A stretch of DNA of 64,000 bases from Streptomyces sp. NBC_01197 (GCF_036010505.1 NZ_CP108569.1:4134001-4198000); one strand, 5' to 3'; positions 51,218-60,547 are shown, numbered from the stretch's first letter. Notes: generated from the sequence alone by a model not told the origin. Program-made: numbers and translations.

Positions 51218-51655
51218 GGGTTTCCTCCGTTGGTGGTGCAGGCAGGGGCAGTGCCGTCACGGGCGCACGGAAGAAGGGCCGTCGGCGTACCGCGGGTGAA
51301 GCGGTGCCGGCGCCCCTGCGTACGAGTGGCTTACGCGATGGCGGTGTAGGGCGTCGTTGCCCTGGGAGCTGCCGATGCCCTGTGCGGAGGGCGGCAGTAC
51401 GGGGAGGGGCGGTCCGCGGCGTGGGAGACGCCGGGTGCGGATGCCCGGATACTGGTGGGAACGGATGAGCGGTCCCCAGACTACCATTGCAGACTGCAAT
51501 GATTAATGCGGCCTCGTGAACAAACTGTTGAACGAGCTGGTGAACGGCGCGATGGACAGCCTGATGAACGGCCTGATGAGCAGCCGGGTGGACACCCCGG
51601 CGGACAGGACCGCCCGGGTGGGAAGCCCGGCGGTCGGAAACGGTGGACGGACCGT
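51218..51655. promoter_or_regulatory. 438-bp divergent region with a 17-bp perfect palindrome
   Basis: No gene is supported in this stretch between ClC (-) and MarR (+). The palindrome CATTGCAG-A-CTGCAATG (51485-51501) is in a locally AT-richer stretch and has the size of a MarR dimer site. It probably controls marR, the ClC gene, or both. Confidence 0.7.
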
Positions 51656-52237
51656 ATGACGGGCGAGCAGACGGCTGCCGGCAGCCGCGCCGGGGACGTG
51701 GCCGGTCTCACAGAGGTTCCCCCAGGCATTTCCGCGGACAGCCCCCATGACGAGACCGATGAGGTCACCGCCGCGGTGATGTCCGCCGCACGGCTGCTGG
51801 TCGGACTCTCGGCGCGTGCGCTCGCCGAGGTCGGCAGCGCGCTGACCCTTCCGCAGCTGCGGACGCTGGTGGTGCTGGACTCCAGCGGGCCCGTGAAGCT
51901 GGCGGCGCTGGCGGCCACGCTGGACGTCAACGCGTCGACCGCGATGCGGATGGTGGACCGGCTGGAGGCGAGCGGTCTGGTCGACCGCAAGGTCAATCCG
52001 GAGAACCGGCGGGAGGTCGTCCTGCGGACCACCGACGAGGGCACGGCGCTGGTCGGCACGGTCCTTGAGCACCGGCACCGGGAAGTCGCCGCGCTGGTGG
52101 GCCGGCTCCCGGTGGACGTACGGGCCGGGCTCGTCGTGGGGCTCAGGGCGCTGACCGTCGCCGCCGAGAGCCCCACGCTGGGCCGGCCAGGGGCCCCGGA
52201 CGCCCGGGACGTGCTCGCGGACGGCACCGGGTTCTGA
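51656..52237 (+). CDS. MarR-family transcriptional regulator
   Basis: Winged-helix regulator of 193 aa. After a ~40-residue acidic leader come VGSALTLPQLRTLVVLDSSGPVKLAALAATLDVNASTAMRMVDRLEASGLVDRK and the wing ENRREVVLRTTDEG, the standard MarR core, then a dimerisation helix. ATG 51656 (MTGEQ) is preferred; the frame extends upstream without family similarity. It most likely binds the palindrome at 51485-51501 and controls itself and/or the divergent ClC gene. The ligand is unknown. Confidence 0.85.
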   Translation: MTGEQTAAGSRAGDVAGLTEVPPGISADSPHDETDEVTAAVMSAARLLVGLSARALAEVGSALTLPQLRTLVVLDSSGPVKLAALAATLDVNASTAMRMVDRLEASGLVDRKVNPENRREVVLRTTDEGTALVGTVLEHRHREVAALVGRLPVDVRAGLVVGLRALTVAAESPTLGRPGAPDARDVLADGTGF

Positions 52238-52273
52238 GCCGGTGCCACCCGCGGTGACGGGTGCGGATGCGGG

Positions 52274-54049
52274 TCAGGACGTGTAGCCCGAACCGATTCT
52301 CTGCACCACGTACGCGCACTCCGTGTATGTGTAACCGGGCCTGATCTTGGCCGTGTTGCTGCCCGAGGTGGTGTTCGAGCTGTTCAGCGACTTGTGCAGG
52401 AAGTACGTCGTGCCGGGCGGCAGCGAGATCGTCCGCTTCGGGTAGCTCTTGCCGCCCTTACAGGCGCTGAGCTGCGCCGTCACGTCGCTGGAGTACGTCG
52501 AACACCCCTTGCACGGCTTGAGTTTGAAGCTTCCGGTGACCGGGCCGGTGTAGAGGATCTCGACCTCGTCCGGGCTGTCGTTGCTGATCGTGACCGGGAT
52601 GCTGCCGCCGGACGACATCGACGGCAGGTGCTTGCCCGCCGCCGCGTCGCTCTGGGCGATCTCCGCGGCTATGGCGGTCTTCTGGGCGCGGGCGTGGTTC
52701 TTGTCGCTCCGGTAGGCGCTCGCGAAGTCGGAAAGCGTCTTCTGCGCTCCGGTGAAGTCACCCTTCTTGTACTGGTCGACACCGCAGGCGTACGTACCCG
52801 ACCGGACCTTCTGCCCGGCGGTCGCCGCGTCCTTGCGCAGCGCGTCGGTCAGGGCGCTGTCGACGCCCGCCTCCTTGCCCGGCAGGCCGACGGCCTGGCC
52901 CTGGAGGATCTTCAGGCGCTCGTTGGCCTCGCAGGGCTGGGAGCCCTTCAGGTCGCCCGCGGCCCTGTTGATCTCCGAGCTGACGGCCGGTTCCACCTTC
53001 GCGGCCTGCTTCGAGGAGGGGAACGTCGTGAGCAGCTCGCCCAGGTTCCCGCTCGGTGACACGACGTCCTTCCCGGTGCCGAGGCCCGTCACCCCGCATT
53101 CGTACAGCGAGGTCGCGAGCTTGTCGTCGGGCCACCCGGCCAGCGCGCCCAGCTGCTTCCTGCCGTAGGTCCCGGGAACCGTCCGCAGATACGTGAGCGG
53201 TTCGACGGCCTCGCAGTACTTCTTCTCGCCGAACGGTGTGGCGACCGTCTCGTAGTACGTGTGGAGGGAGGCCGGGACGCGGCGGGCGGCCCGGGAGTCC
53301 GAGTGGCGGGCGTCGAGGTCGTGGTAGGTGGTCAGGGCCTTGCTGTAGGACGCCCGCGCGGTGGTGAAGTCCTGGCCCTTCGCCTGCGTGACCAGCTGGT
53401 CCGCGTCGGCGAGCCGGCCGAGGAGCATCTGCTGCGTGGCCTCGTCGCGCGCCCCGTCGTACAGCACGACACCGCCGACGGGCGCGGCCAGCAGCACCAG
53501 GCCGAGCACGATCGCGACCGGTGACCGCGGTGGCCGGATGACGCCGTGCCGCAGGCCCCGGTACGCGCCGTGGGCCGCGACCAGGACCAGGAAGGCGAGG
53601 TACGCGACGACCGCGCCGACGGGCACGCCGTCCGGGTCTGCGGGCAGGGCGACCGAGAGCAGCACGCCCGTGGCCACCCAGCACACCGCCAGCGCGAGCC
53701 AGCGCCTGAGCAGCAGATAGCCGAGCCCCAGGCCACTGAGGTTGAGCAGCGCCACGGCCGCCGCCCGCAATGGGTCCGCCGGTGCGGGCGGGGTCGGAGG
53801 CGCGGGCGGGACGGTGGGCATCGGGGGAGGGGAGGACGGGGGCGGCGGGCCGAATCCGCTGAACCCGCCGAATCCGCCCTGTCCGCTGTGCTCTTCCCGG
53901 CCGCCGAAGCCGCCGGACCCCCCGAAGCCGCCTGACCCGCCCGACCCCCCGAAGCCGCCGGACGCCCCCAGAACCTCCGGCGGCCCGAACCCGCCCGAAG
54001 GCTCCGGCCCGCCGCTTCTCGCTGCCCCGTCCTGCTGATCCCCAGACAT
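52274..54049 (-). CDS. Large membrane-anchored protein of unknown function with a Gly-rich N-terminus
   Basis: Protein of 591 aa that I cannot assign. Residues 1-95 are low-complexity Gly/Pro-rich (repeats of GGFGGSGG, then PPPPSSPPP). Residues about 100-190 contain three to four hydrophobic helices. The remaining ~380 residues are predicted extracytoplasmic: helical repeats with conserved Cys, resembling tetratricopeptide-like units (YSKALTTYHDLDARH, GDFTGAQKTLSDFASAYRSDKN). A C-terminal beta-rich domain has CKGCSTYSSDVTAQLSACKGG. It may be a cell-surface scaffold. It lies 36 bp after the convergent marR gene. Confidence 0.7.
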   Translation of the reverse strand: MSGDQQDGAARSGGPEPSGGFGPPEVLGASGGFGGSGGSGGFGGSGGFGGREEHSGQGGFGGFSGFGPPPPSSPPPMPTVPPAPPTPPAPADPLRAAAVALLNLSGLGLGYLLLRRWLALAVCWVATGVLLSVALPADPDGVPVGAVVAYLAFLVLVAAHGAYRGLRHGVIRPPRSPVAIVLGLVLLAAPVGGVVLYDGARDEATQQMLLGRLADADQLVTQAKGQDFTTARASYSKALTTYHDLDARHSDSRAARRVPASLHTYYETVATPFGEKKYCEAVEPLTYLRTVPGTYGRKQLGALAGWPDDKLATSLYECGVTGLGTGKDVVSPSGNLGELLTTFPSSKQAAKVEPAVSSEINRAAGDLKGSQPCEANERLKILQGQAVGLPGKEAGVDSALTDALRKDAATAGQKVRSGTYACGVDQYKKGDFTGAQKTLSDFASAYRSDKNHARAQKTAIAAEIAQSDAAAGKHLPSMSSGGSIPVTISNDSPDEVEILYTGPVTGSFKLKPCKGCSTYSSDVTAQLSACKGGKSYPKRTISLPPGTTYFLHKSLNSSNTTSGSNTAKIRPGYTYTECAYVVQRIGSGYTS

Positions 54050-54211
54050 GCCGCCACCCCCCGGTCGCCGGCCACCCGGCGCCGAGGCGTCCGGAGACCG
54101 TCACTGTGTGTCTACGTATCTACCACGGACGGGCCTGCTGTGAACTCCGGATTACCGTCGGTGCGAGGGGACTTGGGGCAGCGCTTCCCGGAACCCGGGA
54201 AGCCGCGGACC

Positions 54212-55636
54212 TCAGCGCCCCGCGATCCGGTCCGCGATCGTCGCGATCCGGTCGGTGGCCGTGCTGCGGCCGGTGAGTTCGCGGGCGTCCGCCGCCCGGT
54301 ACGCCCGGTACATCCCGTGCACGCCCAGCCAACGCAGCGGCTCCGGCTCCCAGTTGCGCACCTTGTGGTTCACCCAGGGGAGCGTGGTGAGGTCGGTCGG
54401 GCCCGACTGGCCCGAGTCCTGCTGGATCAGGTCACGCAGTGTACGGGCGGCCAGATTGGCGGTGGCCACGCCCGAGCCGACGTAACCGCCCGCCCAGCCG
54501 AGGCCCGTCGACCGGTCCAGGGTGACGGTGGCGCACCAGTCGCGCGGGACGCCGAGCACCCCGGACCAGGCGTGGTCGATCCGTACGCCCGCCGTGGCCG
54601 GGAAGAAGCGCACCAGGATCTCGCGCAGCGCGTCGATGGTGGCGGGCTCGGTGCGCCCGGCGCGGTCGGCGCGGGCGGCGCGCGAGCCGTAGCGGTACGG
54701 GACGCCGCGCCCGCCGAGCGCGATCCGGCCGTCGGCGGTGCGCTGCGCGTACATGTACGCGTGCGCCATGTCGCCGAGCGTCTCGCCGCCCTCCCAGCCG
54801 ATGGTGTCCCAGACGGCCTGCGGCAGCGGTTCGGTGGCGATCATCGAGGAGTTCATCGGGAGCCAGCTGCGCCGGGCGCCCTTGAGGCCGGCCGTGTACC
54901 CCTCGGTGCACCGCAGGATGTAGGGCGCGCGGACCGTTCCGTACGGGGTGACCGCGTGCTTGGGCCTGATCTCGGTGACCGGTGTCGACTCGTGGATGGT
55001 GACGCCGAGGGCCTCCACCGTCTCGGCCAGGCCCTGGACCAGTTTCGCCGGGTGCAGCCGCGCGCCGTGCGGGGTCCAGGTCGAACCGACGGCCCCGGTG
55101 ACCCGGATCCGCTCGGCGGTCTCGCGGGCGCCGTGCAGGGTGCGGTCCGTCTCACCGAAGGCGATCTCCACCGAGTGGAAGTCCTTGAGCCGCTGCAACT
55201 GGGCCGGTGTGTGGGCGACTTCGAGGACGCCGCCCTGCTGGATGTCGGCGTCGATCGACTCGTCGGCCGCCGTCTTGACGACTTCCGCGACGGTGTCGTT
55301 CATGGCCTGCTGGAGGCGGACGGCCGCATCGTGCCCGTGCAGCTTCGCGTACCGGTCGCGGCCCGCGATGCCGTTGTAGAGCCAGCCGCCGTTGCGGCCG
55401 GACGCGCCGTAGCCGCAGAACCTGGCCTCCAGCACGGTGATGTTGAGGAACGGGACGGCCTTCTTGAGGTAGTACGCCGTCCACAGCCCGGTGTACCCGC
55501 CGCCGACGATCACCACGTCGGTGCTCGCGTCGCCCGGCAGGGGCTCGCGGGCGAGGGGGGTGCCCCGGTCCGCGTACCAGAACGATATGCCGCCGTTGAC
55601 GGTGCCGTTGACTGTGCCACTGCCGGTGGAGCTCAT
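54212..55636 (-). CDS. FAD-dependent oxidoreductase, DAO/PuuB type
   Basis: Flavoprotein of 474 aa in the D-amino-acid oxidase family, closest in feel to gamma-glutamylputrescine oxidase. The FAD motif is VVIVGGGYTGLWTAYYLKK near residue 41, followed by EARFCGYGASGRNGGWL. The closing WAGGYVGSGVATANLAARTLRDL near residue 400 is the second FAD contact. It oxidises an amine or amino acid to an imine with O2. The FAD is probably non-covalent. Confidence 0.83.
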   Translation of the reverse strand: MSSTGSGTVNGTVNGGISFWYADRGTPLAREPLPGDASTDVVIVGGGYTGLWTAYYLKKAVPFLNITVLEARFCGYGASGRNGGWLYNGIAGRDRYAKLHGHDAAVRLQQAMNDTVAEVVKTAADESIDADIQQGGVLEVAHTPAQLQRLKDFHSVEIAFGETDRTLHGARETAERIRVTGAVGSTWTPHGARLHPAKLVQGLAETVEALGVTIHESTPVTEIRPKHAVTPYGTVRAPYILRCTEGYTAGLKGARRSWLPMNSSMIATEPLPQAVWDTIGWEGGETLGDMAHAYMYAQRTADGRIALGGRGVPYRYGSRAARADRAGRTEPATIDALREILVRFFPATAGVRIDHAWSGVLGVPRDWCATVTLDRSTGLGWAGGYVGSGVATANLAARTLRDLIQQDSGQSGPTDLTTLPWVNHKVRNWEPEPLRWLGVHGMYRAYRAADARELTGRSTATDRIATIADRIAGR

Positions 55637-55682
55637 GGGGACCTCTGCCTTCTGGACCGGTCCGCCGGATCGGACCGCTTGA

Positions 55683-56372
55683 TCAGGGCCGTTCGGTGTT
55701 CCTCCGGCGGTTGCCGGGAGCGTAGCGCCGCAGGGGGGCCAGCAGACTCAGCGGGTTCCACGGCGGTCCGCCGAGGCCCCGGGTCAGCGGGTAGCAGGCG
55801 AGGCCGATGAGGACCGAGGCGAAGTGGCCCAGGTCGGTGAAGGTGCGGTCGGTGAACAGCGGCAGGCCGAACACCGCGAGTACACCGGCCAGATACACGT
55901 AACGCCAGGGCCGGGCGATCCGGTAGGTCAGTACGGCGATCACCCCGGCCAGGGCGTAACTCACGCCCACATCGAGGGTGTTGACGGCCGACTCGGGGGC
56001 CCGGTGGTGGTGGATCGCCCAGAGCAGGGCGCCCTCGCTGATGAAGGAGGCGAGGACGTGCGCGAGTACGGCGACGGACAGCCAGCGGAGCGTGCCGAGC
56101 CAGCGCTCGGCCTGCGCGTGGAAGATGGTGTAGAGCACGGCGTACGAGGTCCAGCCGCTGCCGTCGATGTACATCGCGCTCTGGAACAGCACCCGGACGG
56201 GGTGGGTGGACAGTTCGTGGATGTTGGTGGAGCGCCTGCCGAGGTAGTGCCGCTCGAAACTTGGCGACATCTGGTGCAGCGCGATGGTGGTGAAGAAGAG
56301 GATGGCCAGCCAGACGTAGGTGCCCGGAGCGCTGCGGATGTAGGAGGCGACGGCGTGGCGGACGCGGTTCAT
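55683..56372 (-). CDS. Rhomboid-like membrane protein
   Basis: Membrane protein of 229 aa with about six hydrophobic segments. GVSYALAG near residue 131 and LGHFASVLIG near residue 185 are placed like the catalytic Ser and His helices of rhomboid proteases, but the usual GxSG is GVSY, so protease activity is uncertain. It lies 46 bp upstream of the FAD oxidoreductase gene on the same strand. Confidence 0.65.
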   Translation of the reverse strand: MNRVRHAVASYIRSAPGTYVWLAILFFTTIALHQMSPSFERHYLGRRSTNIHELSTHPVRVLFQSAMYIDGSGWTSYAVLYTIFHAQAERWLGTLRWLSVAVLAHVLASFISEGALLWAIHHHRAPESAVNTLDVGVSYALAGVIAVLTYRIARPWRYVYLAGVLAVFGLPLFTDRTFTDLGHFASVLIGLACYPLTRGLGGPPWNPLSLLAPLRRYAPGNRRRNTERP

Positions 56373-56472
56373 GCGCCCGATTCTGCGCGTTGGCTGCCTG
56401 GAGAGCCGGGGTCACCGCGCCGTGACGGCGCGGGCGGGGGTGGCGGGCGTACGGAAGGGGAGGGAACGCGAC

Positions 56473-57423
56473 GTGGGTGAGCGGGCGGACGGGAGCGAGC
56501 CGGTGGGTGGCGGCAGAGTGGCTGATGGTGGGGCGGCGGACGGTGGGGCGCGTCCTGCGGCGGACCGCGCCGGGGAGTTCCTGGACCGATGGGGGCTGCG
56601 ACAGGAGGGACCGCCGATGCGCGGCCGGGCCGCGGTCGTCCTGCCAGTGGTGCGTACGGCCGACGGGACGCGGGCCGCGCTGAAGCTGCAGGAGGTGGAC
56701 GGGGAGACCGTGGGGGAGCCGGTCGCGCTGCGGGTCTGGGACGGCCGGGGCGCGGTCCGGCTGCTCGACCACGACCCGGCGACCGGGACGATGCTCCTGG
56801 AGCGGCTGGACGAGGCCAGGCCGCTGGCTTCGGTACCGGACGTCCTGGCGGCGACCGAGGTCGTCGCGGAGCTGCTGGCCCGGCTGACGTCGGTGCCCGC
56901 GCCGGGCGGGACGCGGTGGCTCGGGGACATCACGGCCCGGATGCTCGACCGCGTACCGGATGCGGTCGGGTCGCTGGCGGACGAGGCGGACCGGCGGCTG
57001 CTGAAGAGCTGCGCGGCGGCCGTACGGGAGGTGGCGGGCGAACCGGGGGACCGGCTGCTCCACTGGGACCTGCACTTCGAGAACGTCCTGGCGGCGGGCC
57101 GTGAGCCCTGGCTGGCCATCGATCCGAAGCCGCTCGCGGGCGATCCGGGGTTCGAGCTGATGCCCGCGCTGTGGAACCGCTTCGGGGAGGGCAGGCTGCT
57201 GCGCCGGTTCGACCTGATGACCGATGTGCTGGGGATGGCGGGGGACCGGGAACGGGCACGGGCGTGGACGCTGGGGCGCGTCCTGCAGAACAGCCTCTGG
57301 ACCGTGGCGGAGGGCGGCGGGCGGCTGAGCACCGAGATGACGGAGATCGCCCGGACTCTGCTGGCGCCGGGGGCGGTCGGCCGACGGGGGCCCGCACGCC
57401 CGGCCCGTAACGGATGCACCTGA
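56473..57423 (+). CDS. Aminoglycoside phosphotransferase-like kinase (streptomycin 6-kinase family)
   Basis: Protein-kinase-fold small-molecule kinase of 316 aa. The catalytic loop is HWDLHFENVLAA near residue 200, and the metal-binding motif is LAIDPKPLAGDPGFEL near 222. Similar Streptomyces proteins are annotated as APH(6) or hydroxyurea phosphotransferases, most with unknown substrates. GTG 56473 follows AGGGA by 7 nt. No aminoglycoside genes are nearby, so resistance is not implied. Confidence 0.75.
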   Translation: MGERADGSEPVGGGRVADGGAADGGARPAADRAGEFLDRWGLRQEGPPMRGRAAVVLPVVRTADGTRAALKLQEVDGETVGEPVALRVWDGRGAVRLLDHDPATGTMLLERLDEARPLASVPDVLAATEVVAELLARLTSVPAPGGTRWLGDITARMLDRVPDAVGSLADEADRRLLKSCAAAVREVAGEPGDRLLHWDLHFENVLAAGREPWLAIDPKPLAGDPGFELMPALWNRFGEGRLLRRFDLMTDVLGMAGDRERARAWTLGRVLQNSLWTVAEGGGRLSTEMTEIARTLLAPGAVGRRGPARPARNGCT

Positions 57424-57585
57424 CACACCTGACTCCGGGCAGCCGCGGCTCCGGGCACCAGTCCTCCGGGGCGGCCGTCCAGCGACGAAGCGTACGGTGC
57501 GCCGCCCGGCTTTGTCCGCGGTGTCGAAAGCCCCGGCGCCCCGCCGCTCGTAGCCTCAGGGTCCTTCCGACCAGAGGTGACAACG

Positions 57586-58854
57586 ATGAACTGGCTCATC
57601 CACGACTACCGCGAGGACGACCTCGCCGCCGTCGTCCATCTGATCGACAGCACCGCCGAACTCGGCCAGGAGTCGGTGTTCTCCCTGGCCGAGTGCATCG
57701 GGGCGCTCACCTCCCGCCAGCCGGCCGTGGTCGCGATCAGCGGCGGCGTGCCGATCGGGACCGCGCTGGCGACGGTGTCCGGGACGAGGGCCTGGGTGAT
57801 GCGGATCGCCATCGTCCCCGGGCTGCGCGGCCAGGGCCTGGCCAGCGCGCTGCTGAAGGAGCTGGAACGGCGGCTGGTCGGGGCCGGGGTGCGGACCATC
57901 GCCTATGTGCTGCCGGAGGAGGAGCTTCTCGGCGAGGGCCTGCACAACGCCGGCTACGACCGCCGTCCCGCCGTGGCCTACTTCGAGAAGTCCCCGGCGC
58001 GCGGAACCGCCCGGGGCCGGCTGGAGGAACTCGGCGGCCGGCTGCTGGACAACGACCTGTGGGCCGCGGTGGCCGGGATGGAGCAGGAGAAGCACCTGAT
58101 CGAGGCCCGGGTGGTGCGTCCGCTGGCGGAGCCCGAGCGGGCGGCCAGGCACGGGGTGCTGCCGCCCAGGGCGATCACCCTGTTCGGCCCGCCGGGGACC
58201 GGCAAGACCACGTTCGCCCGTGCGATCGCCTCCCGGCTGGGCTGGCCGTTCGTCGAGCTCCTGCCTTCACGGCTGGCCGACGAGGGCAACCTCGCCGCCG
58301 CACTGCGGGCCGCGTTCGCCGGTATCGCCGAGCTGGAACGGGTCCTGGTCTTCATCGACGAGGTCGAGGAGATCGCCGCCGAGCGCGGCAGCGCGGAACG
58401 GCCGGGGATGCACGGAGTGACCAATGAGCTGCTGAAGCTGATACCCGGTTTCCGGGAGGGGGAGGAGCGGCTGCTGGTCTGCGCGACCAACTCGATCCGC
58501 TCGCTGGACCCGGCGTTCCTGCGCCCCGGACGCTTCGACTACTTGCTGCCGATCGGGACGCCCGACGCGGTGGCGCGCGAGGCCATCTGGTCCAGGTTCA
58601 CCGTGACCAGGACCGATGTGGATGTGCGGCGGCTGGTCGAGGCCAGCGAGCTGTTCACCCCGGCCGACATGGAGCATGCCGCGCGGAAGGCGGCCCAGGC
58701 GGCCTTCGAGCGGGACCGTTCCGGCGGGGAGGACGGATCGGTGGGCGCCACCACCGAGGACTACCTCGCCGCACTGGCCCTGGCCAAGCCGACTGTGACG
58801 CCGGGGATGCTGGAGGACTTCAGGGCCGACATCACCAGGCATGCCCGGACCTGA
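57586..58854 (+). CDS. GNAT acetyltransferase fused to an AAA+ ATPase
   Basis: Two-domain protein of 422 aa. Residues 1-135 are a GNAT domain with the acetyl-CoA loop VPGLRGQGLASALL (78-91). Residues about 165-420 are an AAA+ module with Walker A GPPGTGKTT (201-209), Walker B VLVFIDE (253-259), a sensor-1 CATNS and the arginine-containing FLRPGRFDYLLPIG. A nucleotide-driven remodelling domain coupled to an acetyltransferase suggests protein acetylation with unfolding, or regulated assembly. ATG 57586 after GAGGTGA is preferred over GTG 57577. Confidence 0.85.
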   Translation: MNWLIHDYREDDLAAVVHLIDSTAELGQESVFSLAECIGALTSRQPAVVAISGGVPIGTALATVSGTRAWVMRIAIVPGLRGQGLASALLKELERRLVGAGVRTIAYVLPEEELLGEGLHNAGYDRRPAVAYFEKSPARGTARGRLEELGGRLLDNDLWAAVAGMEQEKHLIEARVVRPLAEPERAARHGVLPPRAITLFGPPGTGKTTFARAIASRLGWPFVELLPSRLADEGNLAAALRAAFAGIAELERVLVFIDEVEEIAAERGSAERPGMHGVTNELLKLIPGFREGEERLLVCATNSIRSLDPAFLRPGRFDYLLPIGTPDAVAREAIWSRFTVTRTDVDVRRLVEASELFTPADMEHAARKAAQAAFERDRSGGEDGSVGATTEDYLAALALAKPTVTPGMLEDFRADITRHART

Positions 58855-58897
58855 CAGCGCTTCCTGCGGCCCCCGGGGACGCCATTAGGCTGCGCGC

Positions 58898-59374
58898 ATG
58901 ATTCGCAACGCCACAGCAGCTGATGTCCCCGTCATCCACGCGATGGTCCGTGAGCTCGCGGAGTACGAGAAGGCCCTGCACGAGGCCCGCGCCACGGAGG
59001 CGCAGTTGCACGAGGCGCTGTTCGGCGAGCGCCCGGCGGCGTTCGCGTTCATCGCGGAGACACCGCAGGGGGAGCCCGCCGGGTTCGCCCTGTGGTTCCT
59101 CAACTTCTCCACGTGGCGCGGGGTGCACGGGATCTACCTGGAGGATCTCTACGTACGCCCGGAACTGCGCGGCGGCGGGTACGGCAAGGCCCTGCTGACC
59201 GAACTGGCGCGGACCTGCGTGGAGCGCGGGTACGAACGCCTTGAGTGGTCGGTGCTGAACTGGAACGAGCCGTCGATCAAGTTCTACGAGTCCCTGGGTG
59301 CCCGGCCGCAGGACGAGTGGACGGTCTACCGGCTCACCGACGAGGCGCTGACGGCGCTGGGTGGGGCGGAGTAG
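58898..59374 (+). CDS. GNAT acetyltransferase, diamine/spermidine acetyltransferase-like
   Basis: Acetyltransferase of 158 aa similar to SSAT. Markers are IRNATAADVPVIHAMVRELAEYEKAL at the start, GIYLEDLYVRPELRGGGYGKALLTEL with the acetyl-CoA loop near residue 90, and WSVLNWNEPSIKFYESLGA near 120. The substrate is probably a small amine. It lies 43 bp after the GNAT-AAA+ gene. Confidence 0.85.
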   Translation: MIRNATAADVPVIHAMVRELAEYEKALHEARATEAQLHEALFGERPAAFAFIAETPQGEPAGFALWFLNFSTWRGVHGIYLEDLYVRPELRGGGYGKALLTELARTCVERGYERLEWSVLNWNEPSIKFYESLGARPQDEWTVYRLTDEALTALGGAE

Positions 59375-59409
59375 GCGGAGGAGGGCGGAGCGGGGCGGAT
59401 GTGCGAAGA

Positions 59410-59447
59410 CCCCGGCTGTCCGCCACGGGGGAAGCGGACAACCGGGG
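59410..59447. terminator. Hairpin between convergent GNAT and VOC genes
   Basis: 14-nt arms 59410-59423 and 59434-59447 pair with one mismatch, placed between the ends of the + GNAT gene and the - VOC gene. Confidence 0.7.
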
Positions 59448-59513
59448 CCGGTCGGTGGGAGGTCGCTACCTACCGCGCCCAGAAGGTGTCCTCGGCCGGG
59501 CCACGGCGCCTCG

Positions 59514-59945
59514 TCAGACGGCGAACACCTGGGAGTCGTCGGCGAACGCCTTGAACTCCAGGGCGTTGCCCGCCGGGTCGAGCAGGAACATCGTCCACTG
59601 CTCGCCGGTCTCGCCTGCGAAGCGCACGTAGGGCTCGATGACGAATTCGGTGTCCGCGGCGCGCAGCCGGTCGGCGAGCCCGTGGAAGGCGTCGACGGTC
59701 AGGACGAGCCCGAAGTGCGGCACGGGCACGCCGTGGCCGTCGACGGGGTTGTGGATCTGTTCGGTGCGGGCCGGGGCGAGGTGGGTGACGAGCTGGTGGC
59801 CGTGCAGGTTCCAGTCCACCCAGGTGTCGGCGCTGCGGCCTTCCTCCAGTCCGAGCGTCTGGCCGTAGAAGTGGCGGGCGGCGGGCAGGTCGTCGACCGG
59901 GACGGCGAGGTGGAAGCGGGGGATGGGGGAGTCGAGAACGGTCAT
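59514..59945 (-). CDS. VOC-superfamily (glyoxalase/dioxygenase-like) protein
   Basis: Protein of 143 aa with the paired beta-alpha-beta-beta-beta layout. It starts [30 protein letters not shown] and ends [20 protein letters not shown], with metal-ligand candidates His (FHLAV), His (VPHFGLVL) and Glu (ALEFK). It may be a lyase, dioxygenase or binding protein; the substrate is unknown. Confidence 0.82.
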   Translation of the reverse strand: MTVLDSPIPRFHLAVPVDDLPAARHFYGQTLGLEEGRSADTWVDWNLHGHQLVTHLAPARTEQIHNPVDGHGVPVPHFGLVLTVDAFHGLADRLRAADTEFVIEPYVRFAGETGEQWTMFLLDPAGNALEFKAFADDSQVFAV

Positions 59946-59984
59946 GGGCTGGGTTCCTTCCGTGTGGCGTGGTGTGCCTGACGG

Positions 59985-60110
59985 TTACCAGTTCTGTCGG
60001 GCGGGGGAAATGATCAGGTCGTTGACGGTGACGGCGGCGGGCTGGTCGAGGGCGTGGACGACGGCGTCGGCGACGCTCTGCGGGCTGTTCGTACGGGCGT
60101 CCACGGCTGA
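59985..60110 (-). pseudogene. C-terminal remnant of a short-chain dehydrogenase
   Basis: On the minus strand, stop TAA 59985-59987 ends a frame coding SVADAVVHALDQPAAVTVND followed by LIISPARQNW. This is the typical end of YdfG-type SDRs, which have a P-x-DIA-x-AV near a Q-P and end in R-P-T-R-Q. Upstream of about residue 40 the similarity stops and no start exists, so the gene is truncated. Confidence 0.7.
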
Positions 60111-60152
60111 CGCCCCGCCTCCGGCACGCCTCCCGCCACGCTTTGTGCCCGA

Positions 60153-60445
60153 TCAGTTTTCGTACCAGGAGCATTCCGCCGGAACCGGATCTTGAAAGCT
60201 GCCTCCCCGTATGCCGCTTTGCAGGCCAGAGTGGACGGCATCCTCCACCGGCATCCGCGCGCGGATGGGGCGGGTCGGGATCACGCCGACACTGACGTCG
60301 GGCAGCGCTCCGACCGTCAGCAGGTGGTCAAGCTGCTCCGCCTGAGTGTCGGCGTCACCGAGCCCGTTGTGCAAGACGGACTCCTCGACCAGGAAAGCGA
60401 AGCGGCGTTGCCCTTGCGGATCACGCGCTGGGTACTTGGGGGACT
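60153..60445 (-). pseudogene. Remnant of an XRE/DUF5753 regulator
   Basis: The minus-strand frame ending at 60153 encodes FAFLVEESVLHNGLGDADTQ followed by AEQLDHLLTVGALPDVSVGVIP, a recognisable DUF5753 fragment. These C-terminal domains follow a helix-turn-helix in a large Streptomyces regulator family. The helix-turn-helix part and any start are missing. The remnant abuts the SDR remnant, suggesting a deletion or recombination junction near 60110-60150. Confidence 0.65.
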
Positions 60446-60547
60446 GACCACTCTGGGCCGACGGCCAACTGAGCGCTCCGCGGCCGGCTTCCAGTACGCC
60501 AAGCGCCCCCGCAAGGGCGCCGCGCCCAGGCTCCCCCTCCGCCCCCG

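Noticed and set aside
51257..51499. Open frame on the minus strand upstream of ClC
   Set aside because: The translation is Pro/Arg/His-rich with no domain, and it overlaps the putative MarR operator.
53880..53985. Short repeated units that could suggest a repeat array
   Set aside because: They encode the GGFGG/GGSGG low-complexity N-terminus of the membrane protein at 52274-54049. There are no regular spacers, so it is not CRISPR.
56473..57423. Aminoglycoside resistance gene belonging to the cluster
   Set aside because: It lies about 10 kb beyond the last biosynthetic gene, no aminoglycoside pathway is present, and the family is common in Streptomyces chromosomes with other or unknown substrates.
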